Shown here piece by piece: positions 34,898-46,966 of a stretch of 64,000 nucleotides of DNA. Position numbers and translations under genes: made by a program. The stretch is from contig NC_134160.1 in the NCBI RefSeq assembly GCF_033958435.1, forward strand, positions 8,481,001 through 8,545,000. Reading direction: 5' to 3'. Positions within the stretch are counted from its first letter, which is position 1. Each line of letters opens with the position of its first letter. The notes beneath the pieces are model-generated. The model did no database searches. It was not told the origin of the DNA and worked only from the letters and a program-made list of their open reading frames with translations. Source of the stretch: Carettochelys insculpta (lineage: Eukaryota > Chordata > Testudines > Carettochelyidae).

Positions 34898-37019
34898 CCA
34901 AGCACCAATCACAGGAGGTGTTGAGTCTTTTGCCTACAGAATCCAACCTGACATTGCTGATGTGCATTTTTTGCCACCAGATAGCCCACAAGGTTAGATC
35001 ATTTTGCTTTCAGATGTCACCCAGTTATCTCTGATCCAGTTTAGCCGTCATATTCCAAAACATATGCACGTAAAGGGTGACTCGTGTCTTTATGGAAATG
35101 TTAAGCCCAGACGTAACAAAACACAGACAGCTACTGACTCAATCTGTCTCTTGTCAACAAGGAAGAAGTTTTTAAAGACAGACACAGTTTCCCAGTCAAA
35201 TAGCTTTGATATCCAGCATGATATTAACCATGACAGGTCAACTTATATCACTGGTGTAACAAGATCAGTATCGCCACATCAAACAAAAACTACCCCCATT
35301 GAAAATTTTCCATATGAAAGAATTGATGTGAATCTGACATTCTGATCAATCATAGAAAGCACGTTGGAAGTTCTGGGTGTTTTCTTGGAATGGTGACAGT
35401 GAAATATTGTACGCAAGCCATGAAACTGTAGCCCTTAAAGCAATGCTTTCAAGACATGCTTTCTGCATTAAAACATTTCAAAGGCAAAATTGGCCCTTCT
35501 CATTCTGTTAGAACTTTGGAAACTGACCAGACTTCAGAAACTCCCTGATTGAAACTTTTCATGTGCCTGTGGGGGGTCACAGCACACAAGCATCTCATTT
35601 TTCTAGATTGCTAAGAGGCCACATCACCATTGTTTTGAACTACTGCAGTGCTACCGTGCAACATGGCTAACACACAATTCTGTGTTAGAGCAAAGGTAGA
35701 AATACACGCCCCCATCCACCCAGCTCAAAATCCCAATCTGGGTTATGAAAGCTTCCTAAATTCCTTTGTGGAGGTTTTGGTTTGGTCCATCAGCAAGCTG
35801 GGAACCATTTGAAAAATATGGATATGCACCCCAAGCTTGAGTGTTGGACAGGGTGTTGGCTTACAATGTTATCTAATGGTAGGTACAGCTGCCTGATGAA
35901 TTCTCTTCTCTCAGTGTCTTTGGAATTCACATGCCATGGTCATTTAGGGTGAGCTTGTATCGGCAGGGGCACTGGCAGAGTGGAGGTAGTCCAGGGGAAG
36001 AGTTATTTTTAACCCAAAGCTTAACACTGCTGAAATTGCTCAGTGTCAACATTTAAAATTTTTCAACTTCTTCAGGAAAGGGCAGGGCACATGGGACTTT
36101 CACAGTAAAGGATGGGACTTTGTCATTTCGTTTTTCTGCTTTCTGCTAAGAAGAAAAGGGTGGGGAAGTGGCGAGGTGAGAAAAGAATTAAAAAAAACTG
36201 CTAACTTGCCATGCCCCTTAATGAACTTGTCCTCAATCGAAGTGGCTTTAACTGAGGCACCATCTGTGGATAAGTTATTAATTCAGGCATCCTTAAAAGG
36301 ACATTTTGCTAAAAGAGACCCCACGAGAGATGCTCTCATCTGAGAAAACAGGGGCATTGTTAAAACACCAAGAGCAAATTCTAATGGTTCAACCTGAAAA
36401 CGGAAAATTAAGGACCAGATTCTGCCTCTTTGATCCTCCCACCCCTTGGGTCAGTAAGTGGTCACTAATGGATGAAATTCATTCCTGAGCAGAGAGCCAC
36501 TGCAAGGGATAAGCCTTGATTTTGTCCCAATTAACAGCTCAAAAACAGGCACTTCCATGGGGCTTAGATATTGGAATGGCCCTCCTGCACAGGGTCAATT
36601 TCACTTCAATCTGAGCACTGGGTATCTCCAGTGTGTACAGCAGACACAAACTACATTTGAAATGACTAGCCTCCATAGACCCTGAGTTATGTCACCTCCA
36701 CAATTTCAATCAGAACAGGTGGGGGTTATTTGCATGCTTCCATACATTACAAATGGCAGTGCTGATTTTTACCCAACATTCCCAGAACACTCCACCTGGT
36801 GGCTGAGCCAGAGCATGGGAGATGTCCAGCTCAGAGGAATCAGTCTGAGAAAGTGATAGGCAACTGCAAGAGAAACAAGAGGGAAAGATGTATGTGTGTT
36901 ACAGAAAAGGAATTATTGCTCCGTTCTGGAAAGGGAGACAGTTGAGCTGGCTTTTATATTCAAATTCGGCACATTAACACATGGTTTAAATCGTTATGGG
37001 AACTTTCTGAGTCACTATA

Positions 37020-37272
37020 GGGGCTCGTCTGCATACTTGGCTCAATCTAATTCTTGACCATCCCCCCCACCCCTCCACTCACTGATTTGCTCACCTTGAT
37101 TATCTTTTTCTGATTTGTCCTCCTTGCTTACTGTTTTTGGTTCTCTGTGCCTTAAATATTGAGTCTGTTCTGGTCTGGCTATGGTCTGAAGAAGTGGGTC
37201 TGTCCCACGAAAGCCCACCTAATAAACCATTTTGCTAGTCTTTAAAGTGCTACTTGATTGCTTTTTGTTTTG
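37020..37272 (-). repeat. Dispersed repeat, reversed long form
   Basis: 'ctgaagaagtgggtctgtcc', 'cacgaaagcccacctaataa' and 'gctagtctttaaagtgctac' form the reverse of the subtype nested at 15678. An additional 3' segment precedes them. Confidence 0.7.
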
Positions 37273-37301
37273 AAGAGGGAAAGAATGGAAGTTAGAATGC
37301 A

Positions 37302-37597
37302 AGGTATGTCTACCCTACAGGGAAGATCGACCCAGTCAAGGTTGATCTTCCGGAGTTCGATTTCGCATGCCTGGTAGGGATACGTGAAGTTGAACTACCT
37401 GGGGTCAGCAGTCAAACCCTGCACTCCTCAATACCGCGAGGAATAAGGGAGGTCGACGGGAGAGTTTTTCCCATCGACCTCCCTTTATGTAGAGGGCCAG
37501 GTAAGTTGATTGCAGATAAGTTGATTCTAGTTATGCAATCGTCATAACTAGAATTGCGTATATGCAATCGACTTACCTGCCTAGTGTAGCCCAAGCC
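37302..37597. mobile_element. Harbinger-like MITE, 'GATCGACC' type
   Basis: The left end is AGGTATGTCTACCCTAC and the right end CCTAGTGTAGCCCAAGCC. The interior has gttgatcttccggagttcga, ggtcgacgggagag, and an inverted pair around ttctagttatgcaatcgtca. Confidence 0.8.
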
Positions 37598-38039
37598 GCA
37601 GATTTGACTACAGCTTCTGCTGATGACAGGAGCAAAAATGCACCAGCCCCACATCTGCAGATGGCGGCTTTGCACAGCCATCTATCTGTGCAGGATGGCA
37701 AAGAGCAAGTGCCGTTCTGGTCTGGCTGGCTTGCTAAAGTGCAGCCCAGAAACTCAAGGGAGGGGGAAGAGAAGCACCCAGCTCCTTGCCTGCCTGAGAA
37801 AGTCCACCACAGATAAGTCATTATTCCCATGCTTGAAGCTAGCCTGCTTACGCCACTTGGAAAGAGAATCGGTCATGCCGTGTCTTTGCTTTGGCTTCCC
37901 CCCCAGGCTTCTCGAGACACTGCTGCTACTGTCTTCTCCCCGCCTTGAAAGAAAGAAGAAAGTGTCGCAATGCCCATCAACCCGCCTGTTCTGTCGGAAG
38001 ATTTACACTGACTTTAACAACCAAAGGAAAATAATATTT

Positions 38040-38240
38040 AAGGGACGAGTCCGGGGGCGGGGGGGGAAAGCTGATGAGAATTCATAAAGATTTCTTAGCC
38101 TGTGGTGGTCTGTGATGAATGGCTGCCTATAAAGGGATGGAAATAAATATCCCTTTTTGAAGGAAATAGGTTGGCACCGGTCCAGCTGGCAGGGAGCAGA
38201 GAGATATGTTGCATTTACAGTAGGTCTTTACTGTCTGAAA
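38040..38240. promoter_or_regulatory. Repeat-free intronic segment with a RUNX-type site (speculative)
   Basis: I see no repeat here. The segment contains TGTGGT (38101-38106) followed by a second GGTCTGTG word, matching the RUNX core TGYGGT. It also contains AT-rich elements (cataaagatttcttag, gaaataaatatccc). This would fit an autoregulated enhancer, but six-base matches are frequent by chance. Confidence 0.15.
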
Positions 38241-39634
38241 TCAGAACAGTGGGAGAGATGTTCATTAGACATGGCCTGGTGCTGATTAGCTGAACTTAAA
38301 GACAGCCGACTGGCCCGTAGCCCCCTTCCTCTGCTTTAATTGTTGGGAAACCCTTTAACTCTTTCTCTGCTCCTGCTGGCCTTTCCTCCTCCCCCGGGCT
38401 GTTGAGGGAGCAAACTCTGCTGGCTGGTTTGTGCTGTGGGCATTTTGTTCTATACCCTCTCTTCCAAAACCTCATCAGAAAAGTGACTGCTTCAGCTGTC
38501 TCCTACGATGACATTTTCAAACGGGCTCAAGTGACTTAGGAGACTATGCCCCATTCCTCAGAAGAGATTTAGGCATTTACCCAACTCAGGCCCTTCGACA
38601 GAGGATGGAAGCCAGAATAAAAGCACTTCCACCTCCAGGCTGGCCAGAGCACAGATTCTTGTTCTCTTGGGCTCAGTCCATCCTGCAGCCCACAGGCTGC
38701 CTTACAGGAGTATTTCGATACAGGCTCCAGTCTGGGATCTGTGCAGCTCACAGGCCTGTCGCCCACAGCTCGAGGGTGCCATAGGAAAAGCTACCACAGA
38801 GCTTTGCAGCAGTGGTAGGCAACCTGCAGCCCATAGGTGTTTGATGTGTGACCCACAAGACATTTTGTTTACAGTTTGCCCATGCACAGGGGTGCCAGAT
38901 CCTGCTGGTTTTCATCTGCCTAGTTTTTTTCCCTACCAGTATTGCAAAACGTGACATGCACGTAAAGCCGGGGCAGGTGAAGTGAGGTGCGTGCTGATTG
39001 CACACATTGACTGCGAGAGCCGTGTGCGCCCTCTGCAGCCAATCAAAGCCAAACAGCACACCCTGCAAACTCTAGGTACACAACTGCAGTCAGCAAAACT
39101 ACCCCATCCTGGGATATTGACTTGTTTATGGCAATCTTGGGGCCCACTGAGATGAAGGAAGGCCACTGATGTGGTCCATTCGCTCGTCTAGGTTGCCCTC
39201 TCACTGGTCTATTGCAACTCTGCTTCCACAACGTCCCCGCTCATTGATATTGGCGTTTACTGAAGGGCGGGGAGACCCTGGGATTGGACCCTTATCTGCA
39301 CCGCTGTCTGCATGTTACTGGCTCAAGGGGAAGAGCAAGATAAAGTAGTGCGAGATCATTTGAAGCACCTACCTCCCCCGAATACGTTTTATTTCCAGTT
39401 GATTTCAGAGGTGGCCCCTGGCACTGTACAAGCAAGGCCATGGGAACTACTTTATCCCGCTGTGAGTCAAACTCTCTTCCCTTCTCTGCCACGTCATTCA
39501 AAGTTATTGGTCAAACTGCTACACTCTTCCAAGAACAAGTGACGAGGGCCATGTGGCCCTGAGATACATGGCACTTTTGTGGTTCTGTTTATAGCTCAGG
39601 CATGTTAGCGGCTGTGTTCTCCGGGATGAAAGCT

Positions 39635-39795
39635 TGCTTTTAGCATTAACTTTTTCTCCTCCTGCAGCTCTCATGCTACCCTCTTAGATTTGTTAATCCT
39701 GCCCAACATGAGCAGGGATAACGCAACCAATAACTTCGGCGATGCATTTCCAAATATGCCTGAATAATTCCCTTCGATTTCACACCATCCTTCAT
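39635..39795. repeat. 161-bp duplicated segment, copy 1
   Basis: The segment runs from tgcttttagcattaac to caccatccttcat. It matches 40369-40529 over the same length with substitutions only. Shared blocks include agatttgttaatcctgccca and taacttcggcgat. Confidence 0.85.
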
Positions 39796-40189
39796 TAGAG
39801 GCATTACATTGGGATCCCATGCTCACAATGCCCTCTGCAATGTAGGTAAGCAAATACTATTTGGCCCTGATGGGTAAACTGAGGCATGGAGCCAGGCCAA
39901 ATTGACACCTGGTCTAACTGAATTATTAATCTTGCTCTTCACTCATCAGTGACATCAGCCTCTCGATTTCTCCTGGGGCACAGGAAAATCGGCTCATCAA
40001 AGATTATCTATGTCTGTACTAGGGACCTAATAGGAACGCAGCTGTACCCCTGCAGCTGGGCTGTTAGAAGGTCTCCTGTGTTGCTGCCTTACGCTGGAGG
40101 AAGAGAACTCTCCCGCCAGCAGCGGGGAGCTGATAAACTTGCCGGGTGCCTGGCCAAGATGCAGGGGAGGAGGCAGGTCTGTGTTCCCA

Positions 40190-40225
40190 GAAGGGGCGGG
40201 GCCTTGGGTGGGAGGGGCGGGGCTG
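40190..40225. promoter_or_regulatory. Two GC boxes (Sp1/KLF-type)
   Basis: ggggcggggcc at about 40193 and gaggggcggggc at about 40212 lie in a CpG-rich patch between and beyond the duplicated 161-bp copies. A YY1-type word lies 470 bp further. Promoter activity is inference only. Confidence 0.25.
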
Positions 40226-40368
40226 CACTCAGCACCTCCTGGTGCACACAATGGCTCCCCCCGCCAGGAAGCCCTAAGAGCTGCCCAGAGCCTATCATCC
40301 TGTGTTCAGCGGCGATTTAAAGGGCCTGGGGTGACCGCTGCCGGGGGCTCTGGAACAACAGCCCCTTT

Positions 40369-40529
40369 TGCTTTTAGCATTAACTTCTCCTCCTCCTGCA
40401 GCTCTCACGCTCCCCTCTTAGATTTGTTAATCCTGCCCAACGTGAGCCGGGATAACAGAACCGGTAACTTCGGCGATACGTTTCCAAATACGCCTGAATG
40501 ATTCCCTTCAATTTCACACCATCCTTCAT
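40369..40529. repeat. 161-bp duplicated segment, copy 2
   Basis: This is the direct partner of 39635-39795, 734 bp away. It keeps CpG where copy 1 has TG or CA (caacgtgag, gataacagaaccggt, aatacgcct). It lies within the CpG-rich patch. Confidence 0.85.
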
Positions 40530-40684
40530 ACTTCCTCCTGAAAACCATCAGCAGGCATATCCCAGCCTAACCAAATCACCCCAACGAGCGGCACTAGCAA
40601 CGGGAAGAGGAGAGTATCTCCCGCTGCCACGGCGCTGCCCACACCGACAAACGCGCTAACGCAGGAAGGACCTGATTGTGGAAA

Positions 40685-40696
40685 GCCGCCATCTTG
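40685..40696 (-). promoter_or_regulatory. YY1-type motif (CAAGATGGCGGC)
   Basis: The plus strand reads gccgccatcttg; its complement is the strong YY1 consensus AAGATGGCGGC, usually found at transcription starts or in mobile-element 5' ends. The neighbouring 370 bp carry roughly 18 CpGs by eye count. Confidence 0.3.
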
Positions 40697-42194
40697 TCTT
40701 CCCTCCACCACAGTCTATTAGGACAGACCCTGTGCTGGAGTGGATCAGATACACCGCGTTCTGCCCTGTGAGGTGGTTGCCGGGGCAGGAAGTGATGCAA
40801 CCCGGCTGAGTCTCTAAAAACGATTGTTTAGGTCCAGGCACCCAGCACTGGGTCTTCACTCTTGCTCTGGTGTACGGCGTTGCCACGGAACACGAAGGTA
40901 ATTTTCAAGGACATCCTTCTAGTTGCTCTACGCCGGGGATCATAACAGGGAAACTGGGCCGTGTGCAGCAAATGAGACAATTCCCAGGATGAAATCGCTG
41001 GTGCCTGTATCGTGTAAAGTGGTAGAGCCGTCCTGGCCACAGGACAAGGTGGGGTGGCCACCTCAGGCCCCGCGCCTGCAGCAGTCACCCCAGCCATCCT
41101 ATGGACGGGACGGGGGAAGATGACCTGGGGCAGAGCAGTGGAGGCGGAGGCAGTGGCAGCAGCAGAGGGCCACCTCCACCCTTCTTTACAGCAGCAGGAA
41201 GTGGCCTCTGCTCCCTGCTGCCCACAGGGTGCAGCAGGGCTCCGTGGGGTTCAGCAGGCCTGCAGGCTGCCGGAGAATAGAGCACTGATCTCTCTGGCCC
41301 CTGTACCCTTCACACAAGCAAGTATTTCCTTCAAGGAAAGAAAAAACAGGCAGCTCTTTACCAGCATCATCTTTCACAGCCTTCCACTCAGCACTCTGAC
41401 AAAAACACCGGTACCTAGAGAAGGGTGGTGGCACAGTCACTGGGGCAGGGAGACAGTGGCAGTACAGCTGTGGGAGGAATCAGGCTGCTGGAGACAGGGG
41501 AGGTCCACAGAGTACAGCAAATGCCCTAGGACTCCTCAGGACATCCACAGGCTTTATGGATCCCACTCATGTGCAGGGTGTGATGGGGGAGCAATTTGCA
41601 AGAATCTGCAAGTGAGTTCCTGATACATCCACAGGCACCAGCCTGGTCAAAGGTTTCAGATTAGGATCTCTTTGGCTGGAAAAAGGAGTGTAGCTAGCTC
41701 ACATGTAATACAACACGCGATCATCACAGTCTAGCCTAAGCAGGCGGTGTTTAGGAAAACGGACAGAAGCCACAAAGCAGGCTTCTTCCACATAGCTTGA
41801 GTTCCAGCTTCATTTCCCTTGTTTACCAGGGACCACCCCATCTGGAATGCTAAATGGAATATAAATACATATAGTGGTTGAATAATATGCTGCATGCAAA
41901 AATATTACAATGGAGATAGCCTCTCCCACAGTATTTCACTAAGTATCCCAAGGACTGTGGGGGTGCGGGGAAGGGGAGACAGCATTTCAGAAAAAGGTTC
42001 AGATTAAACATAGGTGAAACTTCAGGGAGGTTCTTGCTCTTCCCAGACATACAACCCTCACCCACATTCCCAGCCTGGATTCTTTGCTACATCTGTCTTA
42101 TTCCCCACACAGCTACTTTCAGCTGTTCATTCATAACCCACATTTCTGTTTGGACCTAAAAAGACCTACGTTTTCCCGCAGACTAGAGATGGAC

Positions 42195-42350
42195 AGATTT
42201 TTCATCCTTAGAATTTATGGCCAGAAGGAACCATTGGATCACCCAATCTTATCCCCTGTATAACACAAGCCATGAATTGCACCCTTTCACCCTGGACTGA
42301 GCCCGGATGCTACAGAGATTATTCAGCTCCACATCTGTCCTAAAGTTGCT
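42195..42350 (-). mobile_element. CR1-type 3' fragment (diverged)
   Basis: 'ttatggccagaaggaaccat' and 'tggatcacccaatcttatcc' resemble the reptile repeat also seen at 62570-62750 and 63412-63560. Confidence 0.5.
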
Positions 42351-42614
42351 TTAAATTGTAACAGAATCACTGTACAAAGGATTCTGTTTTCCTTTAGGAG
42401 GAAGTGTGCTGGGCATGTCTGCAAATCCAGTGGCAATGCATGCCAACCTGGCAAAGATCTCCTTAAATCAGACCTCCCAAAATGCTACTTCCTTGCTTCA
42501 CCTGGGCTGATGGACAACAAATGCCATTAGATTGTCATCATGCCAGTCTACCCAGGAGCGTGTAGATTTTATACCTGGCCAGGTTTGCTTTAATGATTTT
42601 TCAAGATTGCCCTA

Positions 42615-42930
42615 GAGCTACATCTACGCGACAGCCTAAGCCTGAACTAAACTATGCAATTTGCCCTACGCGAACTGCATAACTTATTTTGAGTATAGTA
42701 CGAAATAGGTTATTTCAGTATTTGGCGCTGTGTAAACAGCAGCAAATGTCAAAATAACATGCTATTTTGAGGCATCCCTTACTCTTGCATTGAGGAGTTC
42801 CGGGATGCTGAAATAGCATGCCCGATACGTCAAAAACTGTTTCGAAATGACAGGCGCATGTCAAAGCCACAGAGTTGCTATTTTGTTTTACTACCATATC
42901 CCGAAATAGCTCTGCTGCATAGACATAGCC
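42615..42930. mobile_element. Harbinger-like MITE, 'CGAAATAG' type
   Basis: The left end GAGCTACATCTACGCGACA follows CTA. The right end GCTGCATAGACATAGCC precedes TAG. The interior has aacttattttgagtatag and gaaatagcatgcccgatac. Confidence 0.75.
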
Positions 42931-42956
42931 TAGGTGAGCTAGTAGTCATTCAGGGC

Positions 42957-43218
42957 AGGTCTGCCCTACACCTGAAAGTTGATCCTAGACACACAATTCC
43001 AGCTACGACAATTGTGAAGCTGGAATCGACTTATCTGGCCTTTGTCGCTGAGGGAGGTCGATGGGAAAGTTTCTCCCACTGACCTCCCTGACTCCTCATT
43101 ATCATGATCGATTGTTGGCTCAGATAATGTGATTTTGTGCATCCTCACTAGATGTGCAAAATCGATCCCCAGAAGATCAGTCTTGACTGGGTTGATTTCC
43201 CGGTAAGTGTAAATGTAC
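42957..43218. mobile_element. Harbinger-like MITE, 'GATCGACC' type
   Basis: aggtctgccctacacctg opens it. It contains acaattccagctacgacaat, 'aggtcgatgggaaagtttct' and 'gtgcaaaatcgatcccca'. It ends cggtaagtgtaaatgtac. It lies 26 bp after the preceding MITE. Confidence 0.7.
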
Positions 43219-44284
43219 TCTGAGAGCTCACTGTAAATCAGTGTAGCTGCACTAATGCCAACGGGACTACATCAATTTATATCAACTGAGGATCCGGCCC
43301 AATAAACCTAACATGGGAGCAAGCAAGAGAAAAAAAACCCAGAAAACAGTTGCCCTTAATTAGGACTACAACAGCATACGCAGAGAAGCGGCTTTTCAGT
43401 TAAACCAGTGGCTACTAACCAGAAAAGCCAGGTCTGGCTTGGTGCCTCAGTTTCCCCAACTGTAAACTTAGGGGAAAAAACCTCCCTCCAAGGTGTAGAT
43501 CAAGACTTATTAATTTACTCTGAAGAGGTTTGATAGTATGGTGAAAACCAGCACAGAACTCTTCTCACAATGCTGCACATTACAAGAACCATTTTCTTAA
43601 AGCACCAGGAGTTCAATAAATAGCCCCCTTGAGAAATTTTCTCTACCTATTGTGTGGCTCTCAGGTCTTAGTTTCTCTAAACTTCTAGCAATTTGTCTTC
43701 AATGAAGGGCAGTTGACTGGGGGGTGTGTAACGAGTGCATTCATGCACCATTTAATTTAATTGTTTGGCCCCCATACAGTCATATTTCTGAGGTAATTGG
43801 AACTTTTTTTTTCACACAGTGCAAATAAAGGAAGCCCTAAAAAGGTGCTCTTTGTTACTAGTAATTACTGAGGAGTCAGAAATTTGGCCAGACTTGATAA
43901 TTGTTGCCGTTTTTTGAAAGAAAAAAAAACAAGTTGGCAAGGAAACAACCAGTCCTACAATTTATTAAACAAGTCGTTTCATATGTGTGATGGCGTTGAA
44001 GCCATTAAGGCATGAAAATATGTAACTGGTCAAAGAATTATTTTGCAAGGCCTGATCTTGCCTTTTCATAACCTGCCCATGATGAACTCTGGTTCTACCA
44101 GTAACTCTACCCTACTATCCTATCGGACTCCCCAGAGCTTGGAGAACTGGTACCATGGAACATGTGTGCTCTTCCAGTGTAACTGAAAGCTGACATAAAA
44201 CTACCCTGTGTAAAAGTGACCAGATCTAAAGCCCCATGAAATCAATGGAGAGAGCCTGAAGGAGTTGTAGGTCAGGTGCCCTTG

Positions 44285-44440
44285 AGAGAGATACCAGGCA
44301 GGAACTGATTGTATCTGACGAAGTGGGTCTTTGTCCACGCAAGGTTATGCTCCAGTATATCTGTTAGTCCATAAAGGTACCACAGGACTTCTCACTGTTT
44401 TTGTGGATACAGACCAACACAGCTCCCCCTCTGATACACG
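44285..44440 (-). repeat. 'GTAGCCGTGTTAGTCTG' repeat, reversed copy
   Basis: Tgtatctgacgaagtgggtc, 'ttatgctccagtatatctgt' and 'ataaaggtaccacaggactt' lead to the head complement acacagctccccctctgatac. No foldback arm is present. Confidence 0.8.
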
Positions 44441-44567
44441 CAGGAACGAATCATTGCTGAGCTCAGAGTCAGAAAACAAAGCCGAAATGAAAGGGCTTTC
44501 TCCCGCTTTGGCCTCCCTTCAGCATTTGCTGTCACAGTGGTGGGACATTTTGTGAGATAGTCCAACA

Positions 44568-44825
44568 CAGTGATTCCCACCTGGGGTCTGTAGACCCCTG
44601 GGGTTCTGTGAAGGTATTGAAGGAGATCATAGAAAATAATTTTTAAATAAATGGCAAAGTTACAATCAATTATTCTTAAATTAAATACATTCCAATAATG
44701 CTATTAATTGCTGTTCAAAAATCTGTGTTATGGTTTCCTTTTTCCTTTAATAAAGTGTACGTAGAAGACAGTATTGGTTTTGATAGGACTCCACAAACAG
44801 GTAGTGAAAAGGTTGGGAAGCACTA
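44568..44825. mobile_element. hAT MITE with CAGTGATTCCCA ends
   Basis: The left end is CAGTGATTCCCACCTGG and the right end AGGTTGGGAAGCACTA. Flanks GTCCAACA and GTCTAATA agree at 6 of 8 positions. The interior matches the 17457 copy (ttacaatcaattatt, then gactccacaaacag). Confidence 0.8.
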
Positions 44826-44987
44826 GTCTAATAGATTGGGAAAGGGGTGTGTGTGTGTGAGGGATTGTTTTTTTAAAAATTCTCTCAGGATAGAGTAAAA
44901 AAAAAAACATACAACTGTTCTTTGTTTAAAAAAAGAAAGCAGAACACCATGTAACGTTCTGGGGACTCAGCCCTCCCAGGAAAAGAC

Positions 44988-45171
44988 CATTGTTCCCTGT
45001 CATTTGAGCACTTGGAGGGCCACCAAGGAAAAACTCAGGTGCCACCCAGCTGATTATCAGAGCGCCCACCGCTGGCAGCCTGTGTTTCTATTGGTGGTGC
45101 TCATCTGCACATGCTTTGGCACACACAAAAAATTTATTCTGCACATGCTGGAAAAAATTTCAGGGAACAAT
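44988..45171 (-). mobile_element. hAT MITE, 'CAGTGTTCCCTCTAA' family, copy 8
   Basis: This reversed copy starts cattgttccctgtcattt. It passes through gtttctattggtggtgctc and 'tttattctgcacatgctgg' and ends ttcagggaacaat. A long T run follows. Confidence 0.8.
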
Positions 45172-45521
45172 TTTTTTTTTTTTGCTTTCACAACTAATAT
45201 GGCAAGCCCAGAGGGACCGGGGCTCTGAACTGCTCAGCCTACTGGTTCCAGCGGTTCAGCCCTGGCATAAATTAACCACTGTCCTTGTAGCAGATGGCAA
45301 CCAAACAGGAGACATGTTGCTGAACTCTCTTGCTCATCACAGTTCAGCTTCTTTGGCTCTCAATCTCTCTCCACTCAGGAACATTCTACATAATGTCATC
45401 ATTGGGTAAACTTGTGCTTTGAAGCTTTTCCTCTCATACATGCATGTCGTTAATCTCATACTGGGTGCTTTATGGTACACGAGGACTTTTTAAATCAGCT
45501 ATGTACAAAATGTTCTCCACC

Positions 45522-45707
45522 CAATGTTTCCTTTATTTTTTTCCACCCATGCATAGAATAAATTTTTTATGTGCATGGAGGCATGCGTGGATGTGCACCA
45601 CCCATAGAAACACATGCGGCTAGCTGTGGGTGTCCTGCTAATGAGCTGGGCAGCACTTGAATCTCTCCTGCGTGGCCACCCAAGTGCTCAGTTTACAGGG
45701 AACACTG
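45522..45707 (+). mobile_element. hAT MITE, 'CAGTGTTCCCTCTAA' family, copy 9
   Basis: This forward copy starts caatgtttcctttattt and ends tttacagggaacactg. The flanks tctccacc and tccccatc agree at 6 of 8 bases. It forms an inverted pair with copy 8, 350 bp away. Confidence 0.8.
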
Positions 45708-45902
45708 TCCCCATCCCCTTCCTTACGACATCCAAAAATCTCCCAAAACGTTTTCCTGTGGCAAAAGTCTCAGCAAAGGATAGCAAGATAGGCTAAGCCC
45801 CAGGATGGTTCCCCCTCCTTATCATTTTGTGGCTCAGGGAAGATCACTATTTTATAGGATAGAATAAAGAGTGTTCTTTAGATAAGTGGAATGACCCTGT
45901 GG

Positions 45903-46065
45903 TTTTGAGTATCAGGGGTAGCCGTGTTAGTCTGGATCTGTGACAGCAACGAAGGGTCCTGTGGCACCTTATAGACTAACAGAAAAGTTTTGAGCACGAG
46001 CTTTCGTGAGCAAAGACTCACTTCATCAGATGCTGGTCATGGAAAGCTGCAGAGCCAGGTATAAA
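45903..46065 (+). repeat. 'GTAGCCGTGTTAGTCTG' repeat, typical form
   Basis: Gtatcaggggtagccgtgtt leads through agcaacgaagggtcctgtgg, caccttatagactaacagaa and cacgagctttcgtgagcaaa to 'cttcatcagatgctggtcat'. This is the reference-like form. I cannot name its class with certainty. Confidence 0.85.
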
Positions 46066-46966
46066 TAAAAAACCCTGTGGTTTTGGGGATCGTACCTTAA
46101 GAGCTGAGCTTCCCACTCAGAGAACCTGGGCTATGCGGAATTATTATTATAAATATTTTTTTAAAGTAAAAGTGTTTCAAATGCACATTTTAAAACTTCT
46201 TTTAAAAACAGACCTTTCTCCTTCAGTATCAGGCAAGAGCCTGCCTTTATGCATTAAAGCAGAGGCAAAGGAGAAGGCTCTAGCAACCTGTGTGAGGTGT
46301 CAGATCACAGGACAAAGGGTGTGGTATGAGAACGAAGATTGATAAGATAAGATGCAGAGTGCGTGGGCAGCCAGAAGTGAGGTGTGCCTGCCTTTGATAT
46401 AAATATACTGCCGGCTGGGGTGTTCGGATAGAAAGAGTTTTAATCGGCATGGGTTTGAGCTGGTGAAGCCACAAAGTCATTCTGGAGGTCACCCTCAGTG
46501 AGTGCCGAGCGCAGCTTTCATCTCACACCCCTACGCATCTCACAGAGGCCACATGCAGCAGAAGAACAGGCCTGGCCACGTGTTCAAAGATATTGAAGAG
46601 GTTTGTGGTGCTGTGTGCCACATCCTTCCATCTGCAGTGCTACATGGCCTGTCACTAAGCCCAGGTCCCTTTCTGATCCCTGCCCTTGCCCCAGTGATAG
46701 GTATTGAAGTAAGAAAGTCCTAATCAGGGCTGATTCACAAACACAAAAAGACTCCTCCCAGCTGGGTTGCCTATCCCTGCAGATCTCTCTGAATGCCAAC
46801 TACCTTTTATAGCCGAGTCAGAGTGAAAGTGACCCATCTCCTCTAGCCACCAGGGTGAGTCAGTAGCCTAGCTCTATAATCCTTGTATGGTGTCCTAAAG
46901 ACTGAGCCACAAAGAGTGCCTCAACCACCTGAATCCAAACATACAAGCAGAAGGGAGAAACTAATA

